Shown piece by piece: positions 8,683-17,220 of a stretch of DNA of 64,000 nucleotides. The notes beneath the pieces are model-generated. The model was not told the origin of the DNA, did no database searches, and saw only the letters and a list, made by a program, of their open reading frames with translations. The position numbers were made by a program, and so were the translations under genes. The DNA comes from Anaerobaca lacustris (GTDB taxonomy: Bacteria > Planctomycetota > Phycisphaerae > Sedimentisphaerales > Anaerobacaceae): the NCBI RefSeq assembly GCF_030012215.1, contig NZ_JASCXX010000006.1, positions 1 to 64,000 of the forward strand, given 5' to 3'. Position 1 is the stretch's first letter. The number at the start of each line of letters is the position of its first letter.

Positions 8683-10185
8683 ATGGGTACCCGTTACATT
8701 CTGGCCATCGATCAAGGAACCAGCGGAACCAAGACCGTCCTGTTTGATGCGGAGGGGCGAATCGTTGCGAAGGCGACGGAGCCGCTGAAATCGTATTTCC
8801 CCCAGCCGGGCTTTGTCGAGCAGGACCCGTTGGAGATCTATCAGAACGTTCTGGTCTCGGTGAGGAAGTGTCTTGAGGCATTCCGAAACACGGTGGGCGC
8901 CGATCCGGGCGCGATTGTGACGTGCGGCATCTCCAACCAGCGCGAGACGTTTGTCCTGTGGGACGAATCGGGCCAGCCGTTGTGCAATGCCGTGGTCTGG
9001 CAGTGCAAGCGGTCGGTGGCCGTCTGTGACCGCCTCCGGAATACAAAACTGGCCGGCCAGATCGAACGGAGGACGGGATTGATCGTCGATCCCTATTTCT
9101 CCGGGACCAAGCTGCTTTGGCTGCGCGAGCACGATCCCAAGGTGGCGGAGGCGATCCGGGCCGGCAGGGCCCTCTTTGGGACGGTGGACACGTGGCTGTT
9201 GTACAAACTCACCTCCGGGCGAAGCTACCTGACCGACCACACAAACGCATCGCGCACGCTGCTGTTCAATATCGACCAGTTGGACTGGGACGCTCATCTT
9301 CTGGCCGAATACGGATTGACCTCTCTCCGGCTGCCGCAGGCCAGGCCTTCCTCCTTTGAATACGGCGTCACGGACTTCGAGGGGACGCTGCCCGAAGCGA
9401 TTCCGATCTCCGGGATGATCGGCGATTCCCATGCCGCGGCTTTCGGGGAACGCTGCTTCTCTTCGGGGACCGCCAAAGCCACTCTCGGCACCGGCTGTTC
9501 CATATTGCTCAACACCGGCGCCAAGAGAGTCGCCTCGAAAGCGGGCATGGTGACGACGATCTGCTGGAGCACCGCCGAGAGAGTCGATTACGCCCTGGAA
9601 GGAATCATCGTCACGTGCGGCGCCACGATCAACTGGTTGCGCGACAACATGGGTCTCTTCGCCGACAGCCGCCAAACGGAGACGATGGCGCTGGCAGTCA
9701 AGGACAACGCAGGGGTGTATCTCGTTCCCGCCTTCAGCGGCCTGGGAGCGCCCCACTGGAAAATGGATCTGCGGGCGGCCATTCTGGGGTTGACCCTGGG
9801 ATGCGACAAGAACCATATCGTGCGGGCCGCGCTCGAATCGATTCCCTATCAGATCAAGGACGTGATTGTCGCCATGGAGAAAGACAGCGGCATCCGGCTG
9901 CAACGATTGAAAGTCGACGGCGGCATCACGACCAACCGGTTTGTGATGCGGTTCCTGGCCGATCTGCTGGGTGCGGATGTGGTGAACATCGGGACCCCCG
10001 ACGTCTCGGCTCTCGGCGCCGCGTGCCTGGCCGGCCTCCAATCGAACGTATTCGAGGATATCGGTCAACTGGAGCGGCTCGATGTGGCGGAGCAGACGCA
10101 TTCGCCCGGGCCTGCGGTGCATCCGGTTCATACGGCTTACGAGGGATGGAAAAGGGCCGTTGAACAGCTTGTGACATCGCGGTAG
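8683..10185 (+). CDS. FGGY carbohydrate kinase, glycerol-kinase-like
   Basis: ATP-dependent sugar or polyol kinase of 500 residues from ATG 8683 (GAGAGGA 5 nt upstream; GTG 8662 overlaps the previous gene). It has the FGGY N-terminal fold (AIDQGTSGTKTVLFD), NQRETFVLWD, DPYFSGTKLLWL and the second-domain signature near residue 225, most like glycerol kinase. Where glycerol kinases read GDQQAA in the substrate pocket this protein reads GDSHAA, keeping the Asp but not the Gln. With a sugar importer and split transketolase in the same operon, glycerol is a doubtful substrate; a ketopentose such as D-apulose fits better. FGGY family certain, substrate open. Confidence 0.8.
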   Translation: MGTRYILAIDQGTSGTKTVLFDAEGRIVAKATEPLKSYFPQPGFVEQDPLEIYQNVLVSVRKCLEAFRNTVGADPGAIVTCGISNQRETFVLWDESGQPLCNAVVWQCKRSVAVCDRLRNTKLAGQIERRTGLIVDPYFSGTKLLWLREHDPKVAEAIRAGRALFGTVDTWLLYKLTSGRSYLTDHTNASRTLLFNIDQLDWDAHLLAEYGLTSLRLPQARPSSFEYGVTDFEGTLPEAIPISGMIGDSHAAAFGERCFSSGTAKATLGTGCSILLNTGAKRVASKAGMVTTICWSTAERVDYALEGIIVTCGATINWLRDNMGLFADSRQTETMALAVKDNAGVYLVPAFSGLGAPHWKMDLRAAILGLTLGCDKNHIVRAALESIPYQIKDVIVAMEKDSGIRLQRLKVDGGITTNRFVMRFLADLLGADVVNIGTPDVSALGAACLAGLQSNVFEDIGQLERLDVAEQTHSPGPAVHPVHTAYEGWKRAVEQLVTSR

Positions 10186-10198
10186 GGTGCAGACGACA

Positions 10199-10227
10199 TT
10201 GACCCGTGGACGCCATTCTGGTACAAT
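10199..10227 (+). promoter_or_regulatory. Sigma-70 type promoter for the CotH-domain gene
   Basis: TTGACC (10199-10204), a 17-nt spacer and TACAAT (10222-10227). Five of six bases match consensus in each box and the spacing is optimal. It ends about 78 nt before the ATG at 10306, so the CotH gene has its own promoter and is not merely the tail of the sugar operon. Confidence 0.6.
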
Positions 10228-10305
10228 GTATCTGGTGCGTCTCCTGCCTGTAGTGGGGATCCTGACCGGTGAGAGGGGGCCTGGAACCGAACCGAGGATG
10301 GATGA

Positions 10306-13300
10306 ATGAAACTCGCTTGCGCAAGATTCTGCACTATCGCATGTCTTCTGACGATCTTCGTCGCGGCTTCTGCCTGGGCCCAGCCGCACGTGTGCATCAA
10401 TGAGATCATGGCCTCGAATGGGACGACGCTGGCGGATGAGGACGGCGATTTCGAGGACTGGATCGAGCTGTACAATCCCGGTCCGTCTGCCGTCGATCTG
10501 AGAGGTTTTGGATTGTCCGACCGGTCCGACGACCCCCTCCAATGGGTCTTTCCCGAGGTCATCATCGAGCCGGGGCAGTTCCTTCTGGTCTGGGCCTCCG
10601 GGAAGGATCGGCGAAAGGCGACGGCGCCGCTTCATGCCAACTTCCGGATTTCGACAGAGGCAGAGGAGGTGCTGCTGACCGCTCCGGAGGGCGCTCGGAT
10701 CGATGAGACGATGTCCCACGGAGTCCCGCGCGATATCTCCTGGGGTCGCGATCCCGATGGCTCGGGCAACTGGTGCACCCTGGCGCCTACCCCGGGGGCC
10801 TCCAACGACGGATGGTTTCTGCCGGTTGTGTCCGACATCGCGTTCAGCCATGAGCGCGGCTTCTACGACGAGCCGATCCGCGTGGTCCTGGAGACTGAGA
10901 CGCCGGGCGCCACGATTCGCTACACCCTCGATGGAAGTACACCGACGGCCAACCACGGAGCCATCTACGCCGGGTTGATTCCGATCGAGACGACGACCTG
11001 CCTGAGGGCCATAGCCTTCAAGGCGGGGTGGGAACCGACGAATGTGCATACCCACACCTACCTGTTTCTCGATCACGTCATCCGTCAGGCCACCGATCCG
11101 CTGACCGGCGCGCAGGTGACGCCCGAAGGGTACCCCACCTCGTGGGGCTCCGTGAGGGGCGACTATCAGATGGACCCGGACGTCGTGGGCCGGAACGGGA
11201 CCGACATCTTCGGCGGGCTGTATGCGAACACCATTCGCGACGACCTCAAGGCCGTTCCGACGATCTCGCTGGTGATGAACAGAGACGATTGGTTCGGCAG
11301 CAAGGGAATCTACATCAACCAGTCACAGGACGGCACGGAACGCGTGGCGTCGATGGAGTACATCGATCCGGCTGGGGCCGAGGGCTTTCAGGTCAACTGC
11401 GCGCTCGCCATGCAGGGCGGCATCAGCGGCGGGGGGACCAGCCTGCAACGATGGAAGACGTTCAAGCTGTCCATGCGGCCCCGCTTCAAGCCGTACACCG
11501 ACGACGGGACGCCCACGGGGGGCCCGAGCCGGCTCGACTTCAAGCTGTTTGGCGACTCGCCCGTCGAACGCCATAACACGGTGGTCCTCGACGCCGTGTT
11601 GAACCACTCGTGGCTTCACCCAGGCGGCGATCAGCGGAACACCGCCGTGTACATCCAGGACCAGTACGTCGCCGATCTCCATGACGCCATGGGCGGGCAT
11701 TCGCCCCACGGCGCCTACGCCCACATGTACATCAACGGTCTCTACTGGGGTCTGTATTACATCCACGAACGGCCCGATCATGCCTGGGCCGCTGAGATGT
11801 TCGGGGGCGGCAAAGATGAGTATGACGCGATCAAGCACGGCAGCGGAGGCGTGATCAACAGCGCAACCGGCGGCAGCGCCACGGCCAACTACAATGCGAT
11901 GGTCGCGGCGGCGAACGCCGTGGCTGCGGACCCGGACAATGCCGCGAAGTACGATGCTTTGTGCGAGCGGCTCGACGTAGACGACTTCATCGCCTATCTG
12001 CTGGCCAACTGGTACACGGGCAACCACGACTGGCCGCATAAGAACTGGTATGCGACGCGACGCAACGCGCCGGGCGGAAAGTGGCGCTTCCACTCCTGGG
12101 ACGCCGAACACACGCTCGAAGGGACGAACGAGGTAGGAAAGAGCCCTTCGGACATTCACCTCAAGCTCTCGCAGAACGCCGAATACCGCGTACGCATGGC
12201 CGACCTGGTGTATCGTTACTTCTTCCACGGCAGACCGCTGAGTTACCCGGCTTCGGCCGAAGCGTTCCTGTTCCGAATGGGCCAGATCGAGCGGGCGATC
12301 GTAGGCGAATCGGCCCGGTGGGGCGACAACCGCCAGTCACGTCCGTATACTCAGCAGGACTGGCTCAACACGCAGACGATCAAGCTGACCGGCATGTTCC
12401 CGAACCGCGCCGATCAGGTGCTCGGCTGGCTCAAGGCGGTCGGGCTGTATCCCAGGATCGACGCGCCCGAGTTTCGCGCACAGGGTCTTGCCCAGCACGG
12501 CGGGCCGATCCCGTCGGGGGGCATCGTCTCGATGACGGGCGATCCCGGCACGGTCTGGTACACCCTGGACGGCAGCGATCCGCGCCGGCCCGGCTCAGGC
12601 GGCCAGGCGGGCGAGGAGTTCGCGTGGGTCACGGAGGATGCGCCGAAGAAGGTCCTGGTCCCGACGGCATCCATCGGCGACGGCTGGCGCGGCCTGGAGT
12701 TCGGCGACTCGGCCTGGATCAGCGGCGCCGGCGGCGTCGGCTACGAGCGCAGCACGGGCTACGAACATCTGTTCGAGATCGACGTGCACGATGCCATGTA
12801 CGGGCGCAACACGAGCTGTTACATCCGCATTTCATTCGAGGTCACGCCGGAGGGTCTGACCGAGGCCGCTGGGTTGAGGCTGAAGGTTCGATACGACGAC
12901 GGCTTCGTGGCGTATCTCAACGGGGTGGAAGTGCAGCGGGCCATGTTCAATGGTGTGCCATCGTGGAACTCGGGCGCTGCGGGCAGCCATTCGGACGCCG
13001 AAGCCGTCCATCTCGAAACGTTCGACATCTCTTCCTCGATCCATCACATGCGTCTGGGCCGCAACATCCTGGCGATTCACGGCCTGAACGCCGGCGCCAC
13101 CAGCTCAGACTTCCTGATCTCCGTGGAGCTGACCTCGATCATGGGCAGCGGCGGCGCCGTTCCCAGCGGCGTCTCACCGAGCGCGAGCCAGTACGTTCGG
13201 CCGCTGATGCTGACCGAGAGCGTGCAAATCGCGGCGCGGGCGTTCGACGGACAGACGTGGAGCGCGTTGAACGAAGTGACGTTCGGCGTCGGGCCGGTGG

Positions 13301-13758
13301 CCCAGAGCCTTCGGATCAGCGAGCTGATGTATCATCCTGTCGATCCGAACGCCGAGTACGTCGAATTGACCAACGTCGGCAGCCAGACGATCAACCTGAA
13401 TCTGGTCGCGTTCACGGACGGGATTCGATACACCTTCCCCGGCGTCGAACTGGCTCCGGGGGCCTACATGCTGGTCGCCGAGGACCTCGCGGCCTTCGAG
13501 GCGGCCTACGGCGCGGGTCTGCCCGTCGTCGGGCCGTATTCAGGCAAGCTCAGCAATGCGGGCGAACGGATCGAACTCCAGGATGCGACGGGCGCGGTCA
13601 TCCAGAGCTTCACCTACCGCGACAACTGGTATCGAATCACCGACGGACAGGGCTTCTCGCTGACCGTCAAGGACCCGGCCGGATCGGACTCGCTCGACGC
13701 CAAGGACGCCTGGCGTCCCAGCGCCCAGCCGGGCGGATCGCCGGGGTTCGACGACTGA
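10306..13758 (+). CDS. Exported CotH-kinase-like protein with lamin-tail and chitobiase-like modules
   Basis: Very large exported protein, 1150 residues. It has a signal peptide (about 1-26), a lamin-tail domain (INEIMASN to about 110), a chitobiase/HEX C-terminal-like beta module with TIRYTLDGSTPTA (near 205), a CotH kinase-like domain (about 305-640; WFGSKGIYIN, WGLYYIHERPD, WRFHSWDAEHT), a second chitobiase-like module with VWYTLDGSDP (near 750), an uncharacterised beta-rich region (780-990) and a C-terminal lamin-tail module (ISELMYHPVDPNAEYVELTN). CotH proteins can be atypical protein kinases; activity here is not proven. Such combinations are common surface proteins in planctomycetes. 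It has its own promoter and ends at a hairpin shared with the convergent gene. Confidence 0.8.
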   Translation: MKLACARFCTIACLLTIFVAASAWAQPHVCINEIMASNGTTLADEDGDFEDWIELYNPGPSAVDLRGFGLSDRSDDPLQWVFPEVIIEPGQFLLVWASGKDRRKATAPLHANFRISTEAEEVLLTAPEGARIDETMSHGVPRDISWGRDPDGSGNWCTLAPTPGASNDGWFLPVVSDIAFSHERGFYDEPIRVVLETETPGATIRYTLDGSTPTANHGAIYAGLIPIETTTCLRAIAFKAGWEPTNVHTHTYLFLDHVIRQATDPLTGAQVTPEGYPTSWGSVRGDYQMDPDVVGRNGTDIFGGLYANTIRDDLKAVPTISLVMNRDDWFGSKGIYINQSQDGTERVASMEYIDPAGAEGFQVNCALAMQGGISGGGTSLQRWKTFKLSMRPRFKPYTDDGTPTGGPSRLDFKLFGDSPVERHNTVVLDAVLNHSWLHPGGDQRNTAVYIQDQYVADLHDAMGGHSPHGAYAHMYINGLYWGLYYIHERPDHAWAAEMFGGGKDEYDAIKHGSGGVINSATGGSATANYNAMVAAANAVAADPDNAAKYDALCERLDVDDFIAYLLANWYTGNHDWPHKNWYATRRNAPGGKWRFHSWDAEHTLEGTNEVGKSPSDIHLKLSQNAEYRVRMADLVYRYFFHGRPLSYPASAEAFLFRMGQIERAIVGESARWGDNRQSRPYTQQDWLNTQTIKLTGMFPNRADQVLGWLKAVGLYPRIDAPEFRAQGLAQHGGPIPSGGIVSMTGDPGTVWYTLDGSDPRRPGSGGQAGEEFAWVTEDAPKKVLVPTASIGDGWRGLEFGDSAWISGAGGVGYERSTGYEHLFEIDVHDAMYGRNTSCYIRISFEVTPEGLTEAAGLRLKVRYDDGFVAYLNGVEVQRAMFNGVPSWNSGAAGSHSDAEAVHLETFDISSSIHHMRLGRNILAIHGLNAGATSSDFLISVELTSIMGSGGAVPSGVSPSASQYVRPLMLTESVQIAARAFDGQTWSALNEVTFGVGPVAQSLRISELMYHPVDPNAEYVELTNVGSQTINLNLVAFTDGIRYTFPGVELAPGAYMLVAEDLAAFEAAYGAGLPVVGPYSGKLSNAGERIELQDATGAVIQSFTYRDNWYRITDGQGFSLTVKDPAGSDSLDAKDAWRPSAQPGGSPGFDD

Positions 13759-13781
13759 GGTGTTCCACTCCTGATTCCGGC

Positions 13782-13818
13782 TTGGGGCCTATACGGATCG
13801 ACTCCATATAGACCCCAA
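13782..13818. terminator. Bidirectional hairpin between convergent genes
   Basis: TTGGGG-C-CTATA (13782-13793) pairs with TATAG-A-CCCCAA (13807-13818): 11 base pairs with one internal C/A mismatch and a 13-nt loop. It lies between the converging CotH gene and modular LamG/discoidin-type gene. No clear T-tract follows on either strand. Confidence 0.5.
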
Positions 13819-13834
13819 ACATGCAGCCGTTGTG

Positions 13835-16705
13835 TCAATCCTGTGCCTGATTGGAGCTTGCGACCTCGTTCGAGAAGGCGTAATGGTGCCACGAGTCGCC
13901 CGTCACAAGAGCGTCGAACACGAAGCTCATTTCGGTGCCAATCGCGGTATACGTATACGTAATCAGTTGTCCGTTGCCCGAGCCGGCGCTGTTTTGATCG
14001 ACACGCGTTGGATTGCGTGGATTGTCGCCGGGCGTGATGTCCGTGAAACGTCCTCCTGCCCCGCCGTACCCAACCGTATAGAATGTCGCAACATACGTCG
14101 TGCCGGGCACCAGATTCATCAGGGTAAGCACGGGATGGTTGTCGTCCTGGTCGCCGTAGAAGAACCCTCGCGCAAGAGCCGCGCCGTCGCCGGTGACGTT
14201 GACAGGGTTGGTCGTGTCGAACACATTCGTTGCCGGACCGGTCAATGTCCAGTTCGTCCCGGAACGATCCATGTCGCGTTCGAAATAGACCCCGTTGCCC
14301 GCGAAGAATGGCTCGCCGTCGTTGCCTTCACCGCTGAATTTCCCGGTATGCGTATAGACCTTGTCGCTGCTGATGCCGGAATCGTGATCGCCGGTCCATG
14401 GATGGATGGAGAACGTGCCCGCCGGAGAAACCGTCGGAACCAGCCGGAGATCGTCGAAGTAAACCACTCCCTTGCCACCCGCTGCCCCGGCACGCTCGAA
14501 GCCAATGCTCAACTCCGTGACGCTGCGAAGGTTCACGTTCAGATCCGCCAGGTTCACATTCCACGGCCGCCACAGTGCTTGCGTCAGGTACCCGGCGTCG
14601 CCGTCATACACGACCTTGGAGCCGTTGAGTTTCAGATACATCTGCTCGGCCGAATTGTCCGGGTCGCCATGGAAATACACCGTCAGAGCTTTGACGCCAT
14701 GCCCGGTCCAGTCCGGGCCGACCTGCAGATCGCCGACATCCACGGTCGCCTCGGAATACGTGGTGGCGCTGTTGTCGTAGAAGAACGGCATGGATTGACG
14801 GCCACCGCGCACGATGCTCCGCTCGGCAAACGGGGTCTCGAGGTGGCCCACCGTCGAGCCGGTGTTGTTGACCCACCCGTCGATCCAGGTGTCGAAGATG
14901 CGATGATCGACGTCGTTGTAGCTCTCGAAATCCTCCACGACGAGATACTCTTGCGTGTCAAAGCTCCAGAGGTCGCCTTGCCAGGTGGCGGGAGTCTCGG
15001 CCTCGTTGACCTCATCGACTCTCCAGTAGTACGTCCGGGCCAGGTCCAGCATGCCGGCCTCCAGGAGAGCTTCGGACACCGCGGTCACAGGGACGGTCCG
15101 ATCGATCACCGCCTGCTCCTCGGTGCTCAGGTACACCTCGTGGATGGCTGACTCACGACCCGCGCGCCAGCGCAGGGTGAGGTCCGGGGCGAGGTTCGTC
15201 GCGCCGGAAGCCGGCTGCGGCTCGCGGGCGTACACGGGGATGTGCATGAAGCGGACTTCACTGAGCCCGTACTGCCCCATCATGCCGTGGCCGCTGTTGA
15301 CGTTGAGACGGACGAATCGAGCGGGCACGCCGCCGAAATCGACCACGGTGTTGGCGACGTAGTCGGGCCGGGCCGTCGCTCGGGCGAATTCCGCATCACC
15401 CAGCACCGTCCACTCTTCACCATCGACAGAGTACTCGATCGTCATGCTCTTGATCCCGAAGCCGAGCACCGGCTCGAACTGGACGTTGTAGTTCCACACC
15501 AGCAGCTCGTGCAGTTTCAGGACTTTCTCGAACTCATATTGAATCCACAGCGCCTCGCCCGCAACAGGGGTCGCCAGCCACATGTCGGTGCTTTCGGTCG
15601 AATGCTGATCGGCGTCGTTGAGACCTGAGCCGTCAACCGTCTTGTCGGGCCCGGCGCCTTCATCGAAGGCCCCGTTGGTCGTGGCGACGACACCTGCGAC
15701 CGGATACGCGAACGGCTCGGTCGTGAAGCTCCAGACCTCGCCTCTGTAGATCGTGCTGTCCGGAGGCGCATTGACTTCATCGACTCGCCAGTAGTAGGTC
15801 TGGCCGTATCCGAGGGGGCCGGAAGGCGCATAGGTCGTTGCCGGCTGACCCTGGCTGACCAGGACACCTCTCGGATCGGTCCGGCTTGCTTCGTTGACGT
15901 CATCGAAGGCGATGCCCAGGTACACATCATGGGTGTTGGCGAACTCTCCCGGCGTCCAGCCAAGGTCTATATCTCGGGGCACGTCCGTATCCCCTGCCGC
16001 CGGGCTTGGGTTGGAGGCGCCGGCCGGCAGCCCGATCACTTCATTGGACAGTCCATAGATGTGAGCGCTCATGTTGTCGTAATGGGTAATGAACCGAATC
16101 GTCACATCGGTGTCGTCAGCGGTGAAGGTGTAATCGAGATAATGCGCTCCGCCGGCATCGATGTTGATCTCGAATGTGTCGCTGAATACGCCGTGGCTCT
16201 CACCATCCGCCTGGACCGTGATAGTCCTGTTGGCGCCGCTCGCATACGCGCGGAAGTACCATCGCGTCGAATACGTCGTTCCCGGCGTCAGACCGGACAG
16301 CGTCACTACGGTGCCCTCGCCGACGGGCCCGCCGGAATGATAGATCATGTCACGCAACAGGCCGTTCGAATCTCCATCCGCATCGATGTTGTCATTGCCG
16401 GCGTGGACGTCTACGGTCACGCCGCTGGCCGTGCTGTTGAGGGTGTAGCCGTATCCCCAGAGACTGGTGCCTGTGTAAGCGGAACTGACGCCGGCGCTCG
16501 GCCCCTGTTCAAACGCGACGCCGTTGATGGTCACCGGTGCCCCCAGGCCGAAATCAAAGGTATGGGTGTAGATCTTGTCGCTGTCGATGCCAATGGCATC
16601 ATCGGTGCCGGCGGCCGGCAGGTCCACGACGGTGAACGTGGCGGCCCGGGCGGCGGGATGCATCGTCAGCAGGCACAGTAGAGAGATGACAACTCTGGTA
16701 CACAT
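13835..16705 (-). CDS. Exported modular protein with Fn3-like and discoidin (F5/8 type C) domains
   Basis: Secreted or surface protein of 956 residues. I start at the ATG whose complement ends at 16705 because GGAGG lies 9 nt upstream and a signal peptide ending in AARA follows. Modules: an N-terminal beta domain (SDKIYTHTFDFG), an Fn3-like interdomain module ending YYWRVDEVNAPPDS, a discoidin-like module (about 350-500), a second Fn3-like module, a jelly-roll module opening VEDFESYND with GWVNNTGSTVGHL, and a C-terminal domain resembling the N-terminal one (SDKVYTHTGKF). No catalytic site is visible; probably carbohydrate binding or adhesion. The gene at 25641-28517 is a paralogue sharing the central modules. 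Confidence 0.75.
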   Translation of the reverse strand: MCTRVVISLLCLLTMHPAARAATFTVVDLPAAGTDDAIGIDSDKIYTHTFDFGLGAPVTINGVAFEQGPSAGVSSAYTGTSLWGYGYTLNSTASGVTVDVHAGNDNIDADGDSNGLLRDMIYHSGGPVGEGTVVTLSGLTPGTTYSTRWYFRAYASGANRTITVQADGESHGVFSDTFEINIDAGGAHYLDYTFTADDTDVTIRFITHYDNMSAHIYGLSNEVIGLPAGASNPSPAAGDTDVPRDIDLGWTPGEFANTHDVYLGIAFDDVNEASRTDPRGVLVSQGQPATTYAPSGPLGYGQTYYWRVDEVNAPPDSTIYRGEVWSFTTEPFAYPVAGVVATTNGAFDEGAGPDKTVDGSGLNDADQHSTESTDMWLATPVAGEALWIQYEFEKVLKLHELLVWNYNVQFEPVLGFGIKSMTIEYSVDGEEWTVLGDAEFARATARPDYVANTVVDFGGVPARFVRLNVNSGHGMMGQYGLSEVRFMHIPVYAREPQPASGATNLAPDLTLRWRAGRESAIHEVYLSTEEQAVIDRTVPVTAVSEALLEAGMLDLARTYYWRVDEVNEAETPATWQGDLWSFDTQEYLVVEDFESYNDVDHRIFDTWIDGWVNNTGSTVGHLETPFAERSIVRGGRQSMPFFYDNSATTYSEATVDVGDLQVGPDWTGHGVKALTVYFHGDPDNSAEQMYLKLNGSKVVYDGDAGYLTQALWRPWNVNLADLNVNLRSVTELSIGFERAGAAGGKGVVYFDDLRLVPTVSPAGTFSIHPWTGDHDSGISSDKVYTHTGKFSGEGNDGEPFFAGNGVYFERDMDRSGTNWTLTGPATNVFDTTNPVNVTGDGAALARGFFYGDQDDNHPVLTLMNLVPGTTYVATFYTVGYGGAGGRFTDITPGDNPRNPTRVDQNSAGSGNGQLITYTYTAIGTEMSFVFDALVTGDSWHHYAFSNEVASSNQAQD

Positions 16706-17220
16706 CGTTCCTGTCCTCCAACTTGCGCTTCCGTAGTGTTTCTGTTCCCTGCGGCGTAGACCCTGCTGGATCATCAGGAGCCTCCAGCATCATGATACCG
16801 TTTCACGAGGACGTCTGCAAGTGTTCCTGATTCGTCCGGAAGGTGGCCTGTTTTTGCCTTGACAGGAGGGTGGACCATATTGTAGATGAAAGATGTGAAG
16901 CTTGTGCCTGCGTGGTCGGGCGCTTGTGGTCCGAGCTCATCCAGCGGGTACACCCTTTTTGCATTTCTCGACCGAGGAAGGAAATGTATGTCGTGCAAGG
17001 CATCCGGTCTTCCGTGGCGACTTCGTGCCTTGCAGTTTGGATATACGCATTTCCGTTGATGGCTTACATTGCTTCTCTGAAGGAAGGAGGTATCGTCACG
17101 TCGTACACGGTCATCCTGGGCAAAGGCGGTGAAGTGAGCGTGGAATCATCATCGGTTGCTGCGGCGTGTGGCCAAAGCACGAATCTCAAGTGAGGTGATT
17201 TGGGGGGGAGGAGGACTGTC
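16706..17220. other. 515-bp divergent intergenic region
   Basis: Lies between two divergently transcribed surface-protein genes and should hold both promoters. A perfect TTGACA occurs at 16859-16864 on the plus strand, but the best -10 partner at 17 nt (GTAGAT) is poor. A 69-codon frame (16984-17193) with a Shine-Dalgarno-like AGGAAGG and one hydrophobic stretch is present, but I see no family and do not call it. No RNA gene recognised. Confidence 0.4.

Noticed and set aside
16859-16887. Promoter with perfect TTGACA upstream of the CBM9/LamG gene
   Set aside because: The -10 candidates at acceptable spacing match poorly; a lone -35 hexamer is weak evidence.
16984-17193. 69-codon frame with a Shine-Dalgarno-like sequence and a hydrophobic stretch
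   Set aside because: No recognisable family, atypical composition, and it sits in the leader region of the CBM9/LamG gene. Not enough to call a gene.
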